Shown: positions 47,598-56,616 of the stretch, one piece after another | Layout: each line of letters begins with the position of its first letter | How positions within the stretch are numbered: position 1 is the stretch's first letter | Assembly: GCA_023015935.1 (NCBI GenBank) | Contig: JALKAY010000003.1 | Location: forward strand, 248,001 to 312,000 | Length of the DNA stretch: 64,000 nucleotides | Reading direction: 5' to 3' | Source of the DNA: Flavobacteriaceae bacterium F08102 | Lineage (GTDB): Bacteria > Bacteroidota > Bacteroidia > Flavobacteriales > Flavobacteriaceae | Translations under genes and position numbers: made by a program | Notes under the pieces: generated by a model | What the model saw: the letters and a program-made list of their open reading frames with translations, nothing else | Database searches by the model: none | What the model was told of the DNA's origin: nothing

Positions 47598-48140
47598 TTA
47601 ACTTTCTTCTTGAAAAAAACTAAACACACTATTGCCATATTTTTTTGTGTAACAAAAGTGTTCTAATTGACTTAAGTCCATATGTTTTGAATGTTCGATG
47701 ATCAAGTATCCATCTTTATTAAGTAAATGTTGCGAAAAAACAGGTGTGGTAAGTTGGGTAATTTTTTCAACATCAAAATCATAAGGTGGATCGGCGAAAA
47801 TTACATCAAATGTTTTTCTGCATTTGGGGAGGTAATGAAATACATCAGTAGTAATTATCTGCATAGGAAATTCGAGCTCATTTGCAATTTTTTGAATAAA
47901 TTTTGCCGACAAAAAATGCTGTTCAACAGCGGTTAAATCGTGACAGCCTCTGGACGCAAACTCGAAGCTAATACTGCCAATTCCAGCAAACAAATCGAGG
48001 ACACGGATCTGAGAAAAGTGATAATGATTATTTAAGATATTGAATAGGGCTTCTTTGGCAAAGTCTGTCGTAGGTCTAGCGGGTAATTTTTTAGGAGCAG
48101 TAATTCGACGCCCCTTAAATCGACCTGATATGATTCTCAT
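47598..48140 (-). CDS. rsmD: 16S rRNA (guanine(966)-N(2))-methyltransferase RsmD
   Basis: A 180-residue SAM-dependent methyltransferase. It starts MRIISGRFKGRRITAPK, the RsmD N-terminal signature, and has RPTTDFAKEALFNIL, the SAM motif VLDLFAGIGSISFEFASRG and the catalytic motif FADPPYDF. It methylates N2 of G966 in 16S rRNA during 30S assembly. The start shares one base with the stop of the upstream DUF3822 gene (TAATG), a pairing commonly seen in Bacteroidota. Confidence 0.95.
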   Translation of the reverse strand: MRIISGRFKGRRITAPKKLPARPTTDFAKEALFNILNNHYHFSQIRVLDLFAGIGSISFEFASRGCHDLTAVEQHFLSAKFIQKIANELEFPMQIITTDVFHYLPKCRKTFDVIFADPPYDFDVEKITQLTTPVFSQHLLNKDGYLIIEHSKHMDLSQLEHFCYTKKYGNSVFSFFQEES

Positions 48141-48991
48141 TAATATTGATTTAAAAGTGAAAAGTAGTTCCGTTTATCTTCTTCGGTAAACATTGGGTCA
48201 AATTCATATTTTGAACGGTTTTCTAAAAGACTCACATTGCGGATATATTTGTAGGCAATTGAAAAATATTCATCCTCTTTTGTAATTGATCCAAAAAGAA
48301 CAAGTTCAAATTTTTCTGGATTCAATTTTAACTGTTCTACGGTAAATAAGATGTAGTAAATAAAATCTTCTTTTGATGTATGTTTAAATGTATTATACAA
48401 TTGTAACTTTTTATCAGCAATGACTATCATCTCAAAGTGATTTTCTCGAAGATGAACAAATACGTGTGGTACTAAACTGAATTTATAAATACCCAATAAC
48501 TTCTCCACTAAAACGGTAGCGTGATGCTTGTATTCAAATCCGCCATACTGATCAATTAAAAAATTATTGACATTTACAAAGGGAATAAAAACCGAAATAA
48601 TGTCGTGGTTTTTAATTTCATCACTAACCACATAATCATGTTTAAACACTTTGTTGTTATAACTTACGTATTCACTAGTAAAGTTTTCGTCAAATAATAC
48701 TTTAGGAACAAGGCAAGCAAGGTCATTTACGTGAATTACATTAACAGAACTAAATGTTTTTTCAAGTAAATCTTGTTTTTGATAAACTGATTTTATATTG
48801 GTAAGGAGCTTCTGTGGATTGTTATTTACTTCGTTAAAACGATATTCGCAAAGTGCCTCAAAACGCTGTGTCATTTTATTTAGAACACAAAAAGAAAATC
48901 CATCCAAACTAAATTGGATGGATAAATGACAGTTTTCAAGATTCTTTAAACCTTTATTCTTTATTTTTAGTTCTTTCTTCAGCTGTATCAT
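48140..48991 (-). CDS. DUF3822 family protein
   Basis: A 283-residue protein of a Bacteroidota-specific family that typically sits next to rsmD. It shows the family's ASKHA-like pattern (CHLSIQFSLDGFSFCVL, CLVPKVLF, FVHLRENHFEMIVI, FELVLFGSIT). The ATG at 48991 (MIQLKKEL) is preferred to a GTG at 49012; both overlap the end of the upstream gene, by 38 or 59 bases. Function unknown. The tight overlap with rsmD suggests joint translation. Confidence 0.85.
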   Translation of the reverse strand: MIQLKKELKIKNKGLKNLENCHLSIQFSLDGFSFCVLNKMTQRFEALCEYRFNEVNNNPQKLLTNIKSVYQKQDLLEKTFSSVNVIHVNDLACLVPKVLFDENFTSEYVSYNNKVFKHDYVVSDEIKNHDIISVFIPFVNVNNFLIDQYGGFEYKHHATVLVEKLLGIYKFSLVPHVFVHLRENHFEMIVIADKKLQLYNTFKHTSKEDFIYYILFTVEQLKLNPEKFELVLFGSITKEDEYFSIAYKYIRNVSLLENRSKYEFDPMFTEEDKRNYFSLLNQY

Positions 48992-49688
48992 AAGAAGGTG
49001 GCCAGTTACCACTTGTTTTTACATCGTCCAGTGAACCTACTCTAATATACGCACCTCTGACATTCACACCACCGAGCGCTTCTTTTTCTTGTCTGATAAA
49101 GTCTTTATTTAAGCCTTCTAAAATTAATGCCTTATCGACTTCAACCATAAATACCGGTGCTAATAAGCCTTGTACCTTTTCTACTCGTCCTATTTGTACC
49201 TCGAATTCTTTATCCGTTCCTGGAATTTTGAACATCTCTTTGTAATTTCTACCAGCGAAATCTGCACGTACATCTCTATATCCAACCGTATCGACCTTTC
49301 TTACTTCTACCTCAACTGTAATAGGACCTCTTTGTTGTGTTTCAACAACATTCTTTACTTCAGTAATTGCGAATTTAGCAGTGTCAATGAATTTAATCAA
49401 TTCCTCTTTATTATCTGTAAAGTCTCCTGTTATTTCTTTATATGCCACTTCCGCATCCCGAATCATTTTCATATGATGGATAACTTTTGCATAGCGAGCT
49501 TCCTTAATTCTATTAAATTCGATTGGTGCCATGATACTTTGATAAATCTGGTATCCTAAGAAAATTGTTAATACCCATAATAATAAGGAGATTATTGGTC
49601 GTGCTTTTTTAGGTATTTTATTGACTATCATATATGCAATAAATCCAACGATGAGAATTGCAACGAGAATAATTAAAATTGTTTTCAT
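48954..49688 (-). CDS. Membrane-anchored protein of unknown function
   Basis: A 244-residue protein with two N-terminal membrane segments (TILIILVAILIVGFIAYMIV, about 3-22, and PIISLLLWVLTIFLGYQIY, about 31-49). A soluble C-terminal part is mixed helix and strand (KEARYAKVIHHMKMIRDAEVAYKEITGDF, then FEVQIGRVEKVQGLLAPVFMVEVDKALILEG). The helix after the membrane region resembles pilin-like heads, but there is no prepilin site. A TAGATTTG promoter element lies upstream. It is the first gene of the rsmD operon. No function is assigned. Confidence 0.78.
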   Translation of the reverse strand: MKTILIILVAILIVGFIAYMIVNKIPKKARPIISLLLWVLTIFLGYQIYQSIMAPIEFNRIKEARYAKVIHHMKMIRDAEVAYKEITGDFTDNKEELIKFIDTAKFAITEVKNVVETQQRGPITVEVEVRKVDTVGYRDVRADFAGRNYKEMFKIPGTDKEFEVQIGRVEKVQGLLAPVFMVEVDKALILEGLNKDFIRQEKEALGGVNVRGAYIRVGSLDDVKTSGNWPPSYDTAEERTKNKE

Positions 49689-49719
49689 GAAATTTGAATA
49701 GTTATTTTATGGATATAGG

Positions 49720-49727
49720 CAAATCTA
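49720..49727 (-). promoter_or_regulatory. -7 promoter element of the rsmD operon
   Basis: On the minus strand TAGATTTG matches TAnnTTTG, 32 bases before the first gene. No clear -33 element is seen. Confidence 0.45.
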
Positions 49728-49771
49728 CAAAATTTTTTTAAAGATAAAAGTATTAAGCATAATTCAATTCG

Positions 49772-49779
49772 TACCTTTG
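49772..49779 (+). promoter_or_regulatory. -7 promoter element of the RecD-like helicase gene
   Basis: TACCTTTG matches TAnnTTTG, 18 bases before the ATG at 49798. It is divergent from the rsmD-operon promoter at 49720-49727. Confidence 0.5.
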
Positions 49780-49797
49780 AATTTATTGCCATAATAG

Positions 49798-51219
49798 ATG
49801 AACATTAGTGCTAAAGAGTTTTACCAACTTTTAATTAAAAAATTTCCTTATCAACCAACTACCTTACAAGGGGTTTTATTGGAAAAATTAGCTCATTTTA
49901 TCTTAGCTGAAAATAAGAAAGGAGTATTTTTATTGAAAGGTTATGCCGGGACGGGTAAAACAACGACAATAAGTACCCTGGTACAACTGCTACCCAAGGT
50001 AAATAAATCAGTGGTGTTATTAGCGCCAACGGGTAGAGCAGCGAAAGTAATCGCTAATTACTCAAATGCGCCGGCATTTACCATTCATAAGAAAATTTAT
50101 GTACCTAGGCAAAATGCCAACGGAGGGCGTTTTTTTAGTTTAATGCCCAATAGACATAGCAATACACTATTTATCGTGGATGAAGCGTCTATGATTGCTG
50201 ATGAACCACTGAAACTGTTTAATCAACGAAGTTTGTTAGACGATTTAATGACCTATGTTTTTCAAGGTAAAAACTGTCAATTAATGCTTGTGGGAGATAC
50301 GGCACAATTACCTCCTATAAATCTTGAGGTAAGTCCTGCTCTCGACAAAAATCACCTTGAAACAAGTTATCAGGTACATGTACATACGTTAGAACTCACA
50401 GAAGTCACGAGACAACATCAGAATTCTGGAATTTTGTTTAATGCAACACAATTACGAGAATTTATCGCGAATCAGACAGGTGTTGATTTTAGATTTAACG
50501 TAAACTTTCCTGATATTATTCGGTTAACAGATGGGTATGAAATACAAGATGCGATTCACATGACATATGATATGTGTGGTCTTGAAGAAGTTGCTTTTAT
50601 CGTATATTCCAACAAGCGAGCGAATTTGTATAATCAACAAATTCGTAGGCAAATACTAGGAAAGGATGGTGAAATTTCGGTTGGAGATTATCTTATGGTT
50701 GTTAAGAATAATTATCATTGGTTGGAAGATGCTGAAGCGGTTCATTTCATTGCAAATGGTGATGTGGCTGAATTGTTACAAATTTATTACTGGAAAGATT
50801 TATACAACTTTCATTTTGTAGAAGCAAAATTGAGGTTGATAGATTATCCTAACCAAGCTCCTTTTGACGCTGTGATGCTATTAGATACCCTGTCGTCTAA
50901 TACAGCGTCTTTGTCAACGGAAAAGGCGAATGAATTATATCGCAATATAAGTGAAGACTATCTTGATGAAAAAGTCGCCTATAAACGCGCACAAGCGATT
51001 CGTAAAAATCCTTTTTACAATGCCCTCCAGATTAAGTTTTCTTATGCGATTACTTGTCATAAAGCGCAAGGTGGGCAATGGGATACCGTTTTTATTGAAA
51101 AACCTTACTTACCGGAAGGGCCAAATATTTCGTATCTTCGATGGTTGTATACAGCGTTAACCCGTGCCAAAAAAAAAGTCTATTTAATTGGTTTTAACGA
51201 TGATGATTTTAAAGTATAA
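49798..51219 (+). CDS. RecD-like ATP-dependent DNA helicase (superfamily 1)
   Basis: A 473-residue SF1 helicase. Walker A is in LLKGYAGTGKTTTISTLVQL (about residue 45), motif Ia in VLLAPTGRAAKVI, Walker B in LFIVDEASMIADE, motif III in MLVGDTAQLPPI and the UvrD_C_2 end in SYAITCHKAQGGQWDTVFIE. It resembles short RecD/Dda-like helicases without the RecD2 N-terminal extension. It probably acts in recombination or repair. Its end overlaps the next gene by about 20 bases. Confidence 0.9.
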   Translation: MNISAKEFYQLLIKKFPYQPTTLQGVLLEKLAHFILAENKKGVFLLKGYAGTGKTTTISTLVQLLPKVNKSVVLLAPTGRAAKVIANYSNAPAFTIHKKIYVPRQNANGGRFFSLMPNRHSNTLFIVDEASMIADEPLKLFNQRSLLDDLMTYVFQGKNCQLMLVGDTAQLPPINLEVSPALDKNHLETSYQVHVHTLELTEVTRQHQNSGILFNATQLREFIANQTGVDFRFNVNFPDIIRLTDGYEIQDAIHMTYDMCGLEEVAFIVYSNKRANLYNQQIRRQILGKDGEISVGDYLMVVKNNYHWLEDAEAVHFIANGDVAELLQIYYWKDLYNFHFVEAKLRLIDYPNQAPFDAVMLLDTLSSNTASLSTEKANELYRNISEDYLDEKVAYKRAQAIRKNPFYNALQIKFSYAITCHKAQGGQWDTVFIEKPYLPEGPNISYLRWLYTALTRAKKKVYLIGFNDDDFKV

Positions 51220-52477
51220 CATACAAAAAGTGCTACTAGCTATTGTACTTATTCTGTTTTTATCAGGATGTACAACGCAAAAATTACGTAGTACCTTTAA
51301 GAAATCCGATAGGACGGAATCGTATTTTAAAGGGTTTGTGTTATACGATCCTAGCGTAGATAAAACACTCGTAAACCACCATGGTGCTAAGTATTTTACA
51401 CCTGCATCGAATACCAAATTGTTTACTTTTTACAGTACCTATCGAAGTTTTCAAGATTCGGTAAAAAGTTTGGCTTATTACCAAGCCCAAGATTCCCTTA
51501 TAATTAGAGGTACCGCAGATCCATCATTTTGGTATGGTTTTGAAACTGAAAAAACAAAGAACTTTTTAGAAAATTCAACGGACACCATTTATCTTTTAGA
51601 CGCGCAAATTGATGATCCTATATATGGACCTGGTTGGTCTTGGGAGGACTTTGAAACGGATTTTATGCCAGAAAGGAGTTTGTTCCCAGTTCACAGTAAT
51701 TTACTTACCATTACGTCGCATAGCGGATCGATTGAAACTGAGCCACGTTATTTTTTGGATTTTATAACGGTAGTAGATAGTTTAAAATTCGCACGAGATT
51801 TTTATTCGAATACTTTTTTTATTGAACCATCTGTAAATTCAGTTATAAAAGTCCCCTTTAGAACGTCTAATTTATTGGTTGCTGAGCTTTTGCGTGAACG
51901 AATAGGGAAAGAAGTAGTTTTAATTCCAGATAAAAAATATCCATTCTCTTTTTTTTATGGAATGAGTTATGAAGAATTGTTGAAACAAATGATGGTTGTG
52001 AGTGATAATTTTATTGCAGAACAATTGATGTTACAAGTTGGAGAAGAAACAACAGGAATGTACAGTGTTAAAAAAGGGATTGAATTTGCGCTTGCTAATT
52101 ATTTGACAGATATTCCACACCCGCCACGTTGGGTGGATGGTTCAGGTTTGTCGCGTTATAATCTGTTTACACCTGAAGACATGGTGTATGTATTAAAAAA
52201 AATGTATCGAGAGATTCCTTTGGATAAACTATTTGGTTATTTTCCCGTCGGGGGCCAATCAGGTACCCTAAAAAATTGGTATACCATAGATGGTGAGCCA
52301 TTTGTTTATGCGAAATCAGGAACCTTATCAAATAACTATAATTTAAGTGGGTATGTACGTACCCAGTCTGGGAAAGTTTTAATTTTTAGTTATATGAACA
52401 ATCATTATGCGACAAAAACCTCTGCGATTAAAAAAGAAATAGAAGCAATTTTAAAGAAGATTTATTACGATTTTTGA
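51200..52477 (+). CDS. dacB: PBP4-type D-alanyl-D-alanine carboxypeptidase (S13), lipoprotein
   Basis: A 425-residue penicillin-binding protein. A lipoprotein signal ends at LFLSGCTTQK. The three active-site motifs are visible: SxxK in FTPASNTKLF, SxN in VVSDNFIAEQLM and KSG/KTG in VYAKSGTLSNN. It trims peptidoglycan stem peptides or cuts crosslinks in the periplasm. The ATG at 51200 is chosen because the earlier in-frame codon at 51188 is TTG, and it still overlaps the helicase gene. It is slightly shorter than E. coli DacB (477), consistent with a smaller inserted domain. Confidence 0.9.
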   Translation: MMILKYNIQKVLLAIVLILFLSGCTTQKLRSTFKKSDRTESYFKGFVLYDPSVDKTLVNHHGAKYFTPASNTKLFTFYSTYRSFQDSVKSLAYYQAQDSLIIRGTADPSFWYGFETEKTKNFLENSTDTIYLLDAQIDDPIYGPGWSWEDFETDFMPERSLFPVHSNLLTITSHSGSIETEPRYFLDFITVVDSLKFARDFYSNTFFIEPSVNSVIKVPFRTSNLLVAELLRERIGKEVVLIPDKKYPFSFFYGMSYEELLKQMMVVSDNFIAEQLMLQVGEETTGMYSVKKGIEFALANYLTDIPHPPRWVDGSGLSRYNLFTPEDMVYVLKKMYREIPLDKLFGYFPVGGQSGTLKNWYTIDGEPFVYAKSGTLSNNYNLSGYVRTQSGKVLIFSYMNNHYATKTSAIKKEIEAILKKIYYDF

Positions 52478-52488
52478 GATAACGAGAA

Positions 52489-53043
52489 ATGAAAAAAATT
52501 ATTGGAACCCTTGTTTTATGGATTACCGGATGGAAGGCGGAATATCCTGCAGAAAATTTTGTACTAAAAACGGTTATGTTAGCAGCACCACACACCTCAA
52601 ATTGGGACTTGCTATATGCGTTAGCTGTTTATTGGAAAAAGGGGATTAAGGCTCGATTTTTAATTAAAAATAATTATACGAAAGGAATTCATGGATATTT
52701 TTTTAGATGGCTAGGAGCTATTGGTGTCAATAGAGAAAAAAATACCAACATGGTAGACTTTGCCGTTAATTTGTTTAATACGTCAGATACCCTAGTTTTA
52801 ATGGTTCCACCAGAAGGTACTCGAAAACGGGTAGATCAATGGAAAACGGGTTTTTATCATATTGCCATTCACGCTAAAGTACCTGTAAGTCTAGGATTTT
52901 TGGATTATAAAAAAAAGATTGCTGGGGTAGGCGGGGTAATTTATCTATCTGGGAATTTTAATCACGATATGAAAATTATTGAAGATTTTTATAAAACAAA
53001 AACTGGCAAATATCCAGCAAATTACAACCCTAAAATTTATTAG
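52489..53043 (+). CDS. PlsC-like acyltransferase
   Basis: A 184-residue glycerophospholipid-type acyltransferase. The catalytic HX4D is in MLAAPHTSNWDLLYAL and the phosphate-binding motif in MVPPEGTRKRVDQWKTGFYHIAIHA. It has no strong membrane anchor and is shorter than PlsC (about 240 residues), matching the small acyltransferase group common in Bacteroidota. The acyl donor and acceptor are not predictable. It follows dacB after 11 bases. Confidence 0.87.
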   Translation: MKKIIGTLVLWITGWKAEYPAENFVLKTVMLAAPHTSNWDLLYALAVYWKKGIKARFLIKNNYTKGIHGYFFRWLGAIGVNREKNTNMVDFAVNLFNTSDTLVLMVPPEGTRKRVDQWKTGFYHIAIHAKVPVSLGFLDYKKKIAGVGGVIYLSGNFNHDMKIIEDFYKTKTGKYPANYNPKIY

Positions 53044-53120
53044 GTCTCCTCAGATTCAAGTAGAAAATAATTGATTCAGATTGGGAAATTTTTTGATTGG
53101 AACGTTTTTAGTGAAAGGTG

Positions 53121-53176
53121 TTGCGTCTTGTGTCTTTGAGTCTTTGTGTTGGAAGGTTTTTACCACAAAGAACGCT
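53121..53176. repeat. Possible degenerate intergenic repeat (TCTTTG-type)
   Basis: The stretch contains GTCTTGTGTCTTTGAGTCTT followed by TGTGTT, then ACCACAAAGAACGC. The TCTTTG units are partly repeated and are roughly complementary to CAAAGA, like the ACCACAAAGACACAAAG-type dispersed elements seen between genes in many bacteria. Only one degenerate copy is present in this window. Confidence 0.3.
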
Positions 53177-53240
53177 CGTTTTTAACCATCTTTATGAAAA
53201 CCGATAAAGAACCCAATATTTTTCTGCGAAAATTACGCTG

Positions 53241-54152
53241 TCAAATTTTGTCAATTGCGTGAATAATTTCCGCTACGGGTGTATCGTATGGAAACCACAG
53301 AATATCTTCATCTTTTCGATACCATGTTATTTGACGTTTTGCAAAGCGCCGCGTATTTTTTTTGATTTCGTCAATAGCAAAATCCAATGATATTTCACCA
53401 GTAAAATACCTAAATAATTCGCGGTATCCTACGGTTTGTAAGGCATTAAGCTCTCGTAAGGGATACAGTGCCCGTGCTTCATTAACCAGTCCTTTTTCAA
53501 TCATTTGATCGACGCGAAGATTAATGCGATCGTAAATAATTGAACGGTCTGCCGTTAATCCAATTTTTATATAATTGAACTTTCGCTTTACTTTTTCTTT
53601 TGCTAAATAGGAACTAAAAGGTTGACCAGTTCCGATACTTACCTCGAGCGCTCGTATTAATCGCTGATGATTTTCAAGGTCTATTTGTGCATAGCTCACA
53701 GGATCTACACGTTTTAACTCGGCTTGTAAAGAGGCTAAACCGGTAGTGGCCAAGCGTGTTTTTAATGTTTGTCGAATTGATGGGTCGACGGTTGGGAATT
53801 TATCGAGACCTTTTAGAACAGCATCTACATAGAGACCGCTACCACCCACTAAAATTAGTGGATTTTTATGCATAAAACGCGCATCGAGCAGTGCTAAGGC
53901 ATCCCTCTCAAAATCTCCAACATTATAAGGTTCATGAATGCTTTTATGCTGAATAAAGTGATGTTTTGCTGCGGCTAATTCATGTGCTTCAGGTACGGCA
54001 GTGCCAATTTCCATTTCTTTAAAAAATTGCCTAGAATCGGCTGAAAGAATTTCAGTATTGAAATGCCTTGCTAAGGCAATGCTTAGCGATGTTTTTCCAA
54101 TACTTGTAGGACCAACAATGGTAATAAGGGTGTGTGGATTTTGGCTTTCCAT
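53241..54152 (-). CDS. miaA: tRNA dimethylallyltransferase MiaA
   Basis: A 303-residue enzyme that puts a dimethylallyl group on A37 of tRNAs reading UNN codons. Landmarks are the P-loop ITIVGPTSIGKTSLS, SADSRQFFKEMEIGTAVP, HHFIQHKSIHEPYNVGDFERDA, LVGGSGLYVDAVLKGL and the C-terminal RFAKRQITWYRKDEDILWF. The ATG at 54152 (MESQNPHT) is preferred over an upstream in-frame start at 54239, which would overlap the channel gene and add a non-conserved hydrophobic leader. Confidence 0.96.
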   Translation of the reverse strand: MESQNPHTLITIVGPTSIGKTSLSIALARHFNTEILSADSRQFFKEMEIGTAVPEAHELAAAKHHFIQHKSIHEPYNVGDFERDALALLDARFMHKNPLILVGGSGLYVDAVLKGLDKFPTVDPSIRQTLKTRLATTGLASLQAELKRVDPVSYAQIDLENHQRLIRALEVSIGTGQPFSSYLAKEKVKRKFNYIKIGLTADRSIIYDRINLRVDQMIEKGLVNEARALYPLRELNALQTVGYRELFRYFTGEISLDFAIDEIKKNTRRFAKRQITWYRKDEDILWFPYDTPVAEIIHAIDKI

Positions 54153-54177
54153 CTTATTTGATACAGGCTTAAATCTA

Positions 54178-55005
54178 TTAATGTAAGTGTAGGTTGTGTC
54201 CACATTTATAACAAAAATTAGCACCATCACGATGGTCATTGGTGTTGCATTTTTGACAAACTTGAGTGTTCATATGTACCCGTTCTTTTTTGACATATTC
54301 TGCAGTTACCATCCCAGTTGGAATGGCAATAATTCCATATCCCATAACCATAATAATGGTAGCAATAAACTGACCAACGGCTGTAACGGGTGCAATATCA
54401 CCATAACCTACCGTGGTCAATGTAACAACGGCCCAATAAACACTGGTTGGAATACTGGTAAAACCACTATTCTGATTTACTTCAACTAAATACATTACGG
54501 TTCCTAAGATGACGGCCATTATGACAATAAAAAATAGAAACACCGAAATTTTAGCACGACTATTACGTACCGCAAGCATCAAGGTGTTTGTTTCTTTAAC
54601 AAATCGCGCTAATTTTAGAATTCTAAAGATCCGCATGAGTCGCAATGCACGGAGAGCTACTAACGCATGTGTTCCGACAAAAATGAGTGATAAGTATTTA
54701 GGAATCGTTGAGAGTAAATCAATAATTCCATAAAAACTAAATATATAAGTAAAGGGTCTTTTAACGACAATAACACGACCGATATATTCTATACTGAACA
54801 GTATCGTGATAACCCATTCTGCAATATTAAAAAAATCGTGATATTTGGCATTTAGTGAATCAACACTTTCTAACATCACCAAGAGTATACTGGCAACAAT
54901 AAAGACCAACAGTAGGCCATCAAATATTTTACCAGCCTTTGTATCCGCTTCATAAATTATTTCATGCAGCTTTGACTTCCACTTAATTTGACTTCGATTT
55001 GACAA
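54178..55005 (-). CDS. Voltage-gated-type potassium channel with C-terminal zinc ribbon
   Basis: A 275-residue six-helix ion transporter. The S4 voltage sensor is ALRALRLMRIFRILKLARF, and the pore helix and selectivity filter are in SVYWAVVTLTTVGYGDIAPVT (TVGYGD, K+-selective). S6 is FIATIIMVMGYGIIAIPTGM. After S6 the cytoplasmic tail carries two CxxC pairs (CQKCNTND and FCYKCGHNLHLH), which should bind zinc. RCK/KTN and cyclic-nucleotide domains are absent. The gene is upstream of miaA by 25 bases. Confidence 0.92.
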   Translation of the reverse strand: MSNRSQIKWKSKLHEIIYEADTKAGKIFDGLLLVFIVASILLVMLESVDSLNAKYHDFFNIAEWVITILFSIEYIGRVIVVKRPFTYIFSFYGIIDLLSTIPKYLSLIFVGTHALVALRALRLMRIFRILKLARFVKETNTLMLAVRNSRAKISVFLFFIVIMAVILGTVMYLVEVNQNSGFTSIPTSVYWAVVTLTTVGYGDIAPVTAVGQFIATIIMVMGYGIIAIPTGMVTAEYVKKERVHMNTQVCQKCNTNDHRDGANFCYKCGHNLHLH

Positions 55006-55225
55006 AATTTATTTTTTTTTAAAGTTATTAAACTCTTTTGAGTTTTAATGATATGAAGGTAGAATTCTTTAAGATAATGGTATTTTTTTAATGCAAAGAA
55101 AGCACCTTAAATACTAATTTTCAAACGTTAAAGTATAGTTTAGATTTTTGTTGATAAGGAAAACAAAAACGTCTCCTATTCTTCGATACGTTGATTGTGG
55201 TTGAAGAAATACGCTCGATTTCATT

Positions 55226-56563
55226 TTAAAGAGGGATAATTTTTGGTGATTTTTTTTGTCTCAGATATTTGTGGATCAAATGTTTGTTGTTGATCGTGTC
55301 TGTCATTGGCGTAATTAATTCCTCCAAAATTTGTTTGTCATTAATTTGAAAATTAAGTTTAAAATAGCACATGCCTTTAAAACATCCATTCTCAATAAGA
55401 ATTGCGCTTCGCTCACGGGCGTTTCTTCCCTTATCGAGAATGACCATATTTTTTTCTTTTAGACTGAAACAATCAAGACTAGCTTGTACTTTTTGATTGT
55501 ATTCTTCTGGCTCTTCTGCGTGAGAGATGCTTAGAGATTTAATGTCAAAACCAGGTTCTACATGAAGTAATTTATGCGATAAATCAAAACGCTCAGTAAG
55601 TGTATTTATAAAATGATTTGCTTGCGCGAGATTGACAAAGGTGGTTAACATAGGTTTACGAAGATCACGTTTCACAACGACTAAATGATGATACCCTTTT
55701 TTATCCGTCTTTAAAATGAGTCCATGTGTGAAATTTGGACGATTTGGATTAGCATTTAAAGCAGGTTTTAGTTGAAGAATATATTCATTTGCTTTTATTG
55801 CTGCAACAAGCGAACTTCCAGTGCGTTCAAATCGAATATGATGAGTTAGTTTTTGTAATTTTTTACCCAAAGAATTTTTCGATAAGAACAATTTATTTAC
55901 ACTTTTGTAGATGTTTCGAGTACTTCCAATATATATGATTTCTCCATTTTTATCTTCTATAAAATACACGCCAGCTTCATTTGGAAGTGGTTCTAGAAGA
56001 GCGGATAAGTGTTCATTTAAGGACTTTTCAGGATTTAAAAAAACGGGTTGTTTTTCAATGAGTTTTTTGGTGTCTTTTTCTAAAAGTAATTGAAATAATT
56101 GGGTGGTAGCAAGTGCATCGCCATTGGCTCTGTGTCGGTCTGTCACAGGGATTCCAACCGTTCTACAAAGTTTACCAAGCTTGTAAGAGTCTAATCCAGG
56201 AATTAAAACTTTACTCAATTCTACCGTACAAATGGAAGGGCGGTCAAAGGTGTAGCCCAGTCGCTTAAACTCTAAGCGCAACATGCGGTAGTCAAATGCT
56301 GCATTGTGGGCAACCAAGACACAATCCTGAGTGATTTCTATAATGCGTTTGGCTACTTCGTAGAATTTGGGAGCATTGCGTAACATCTTATTGTTAATTC
56401 CTGTCAGTTGTGCCACAAATGGTTGAATTTCTTGTTCAGGATTAATCAAGCTAATAAAACTATCAACCACATCTTCTCCGTCAAATCGATGTATTGCAAT
56501 TTCGGTGATACCTTCGTGATTAAATTTACCTCCGGTTGTTTCTATGTCAAGTACTGCGTACAA
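55226..56563 (-). CDS. DEDDh exonuclease fused to a GIY-YIG (UvrC/Cho-like) nuclease domain
   Basis: A 445-residue fusion. Residues 1-165 are a DNA polymerase III epsilon-like 3'-5' exonuclease: ExoI DIETTG, ExoII LVAHNAAFDYRMLRLEF and ExoIII HRANGDALATTQLF. Residues about 195-285 are GIY-YIG-like (NEAGVYFIEDKNGEIIYIGS, then TRNIYKSV). The C-terminal 150 residues are conserved in such proteins but have no clear domain. It probably acts in DNA repair, incising and degrading damaged strands. The same fusion is known in other bacteria. Confidence 0.9.
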   Translation of the reverse strand: MYAVLDIETTGGKFNHEGITEIAIHRFDGEDVVDSFISLINPEQEIQPFVAQLTGINNKMLRNAPKFYEVAKRIIEITQDCVLVAHNAAFDYRMLRLEFKRLGYTFDRPSICTVELSKVLIPGLDSYKLGKLCRTVGIPVTDRHRANGDALATTQLFQLLLEKDTKKLIEKQPVFLNPEKSLNEHLSALLEPLPNEAGVYFIEDKNGEIIYIGSTRNIYKSVNKLFLSKNSLGKKLQKLTHHIRFERTGSSLVAAIKANEYILQLKPALNANPNRPNFTHGLILKTDKKGYHHLVVVKRDLRKPMLTTFVNLAQANHFINTLTERFDLSHKLLHVEPGFDIKSLSISHAEEPEEYNQKVQASLDCFSLKEKNMVILDKGRNARERSAILIENGCFKGMCYFKLNFQINDKQILEELITPMTDTINNKHLIHKYLRQKKSPKIIPL

Positions 56564-56616
56564 TTATTGGTTGTTTTTAATGTTATTCAAAGGGCTTACG
56601 TATTTTCAAAATTAGG

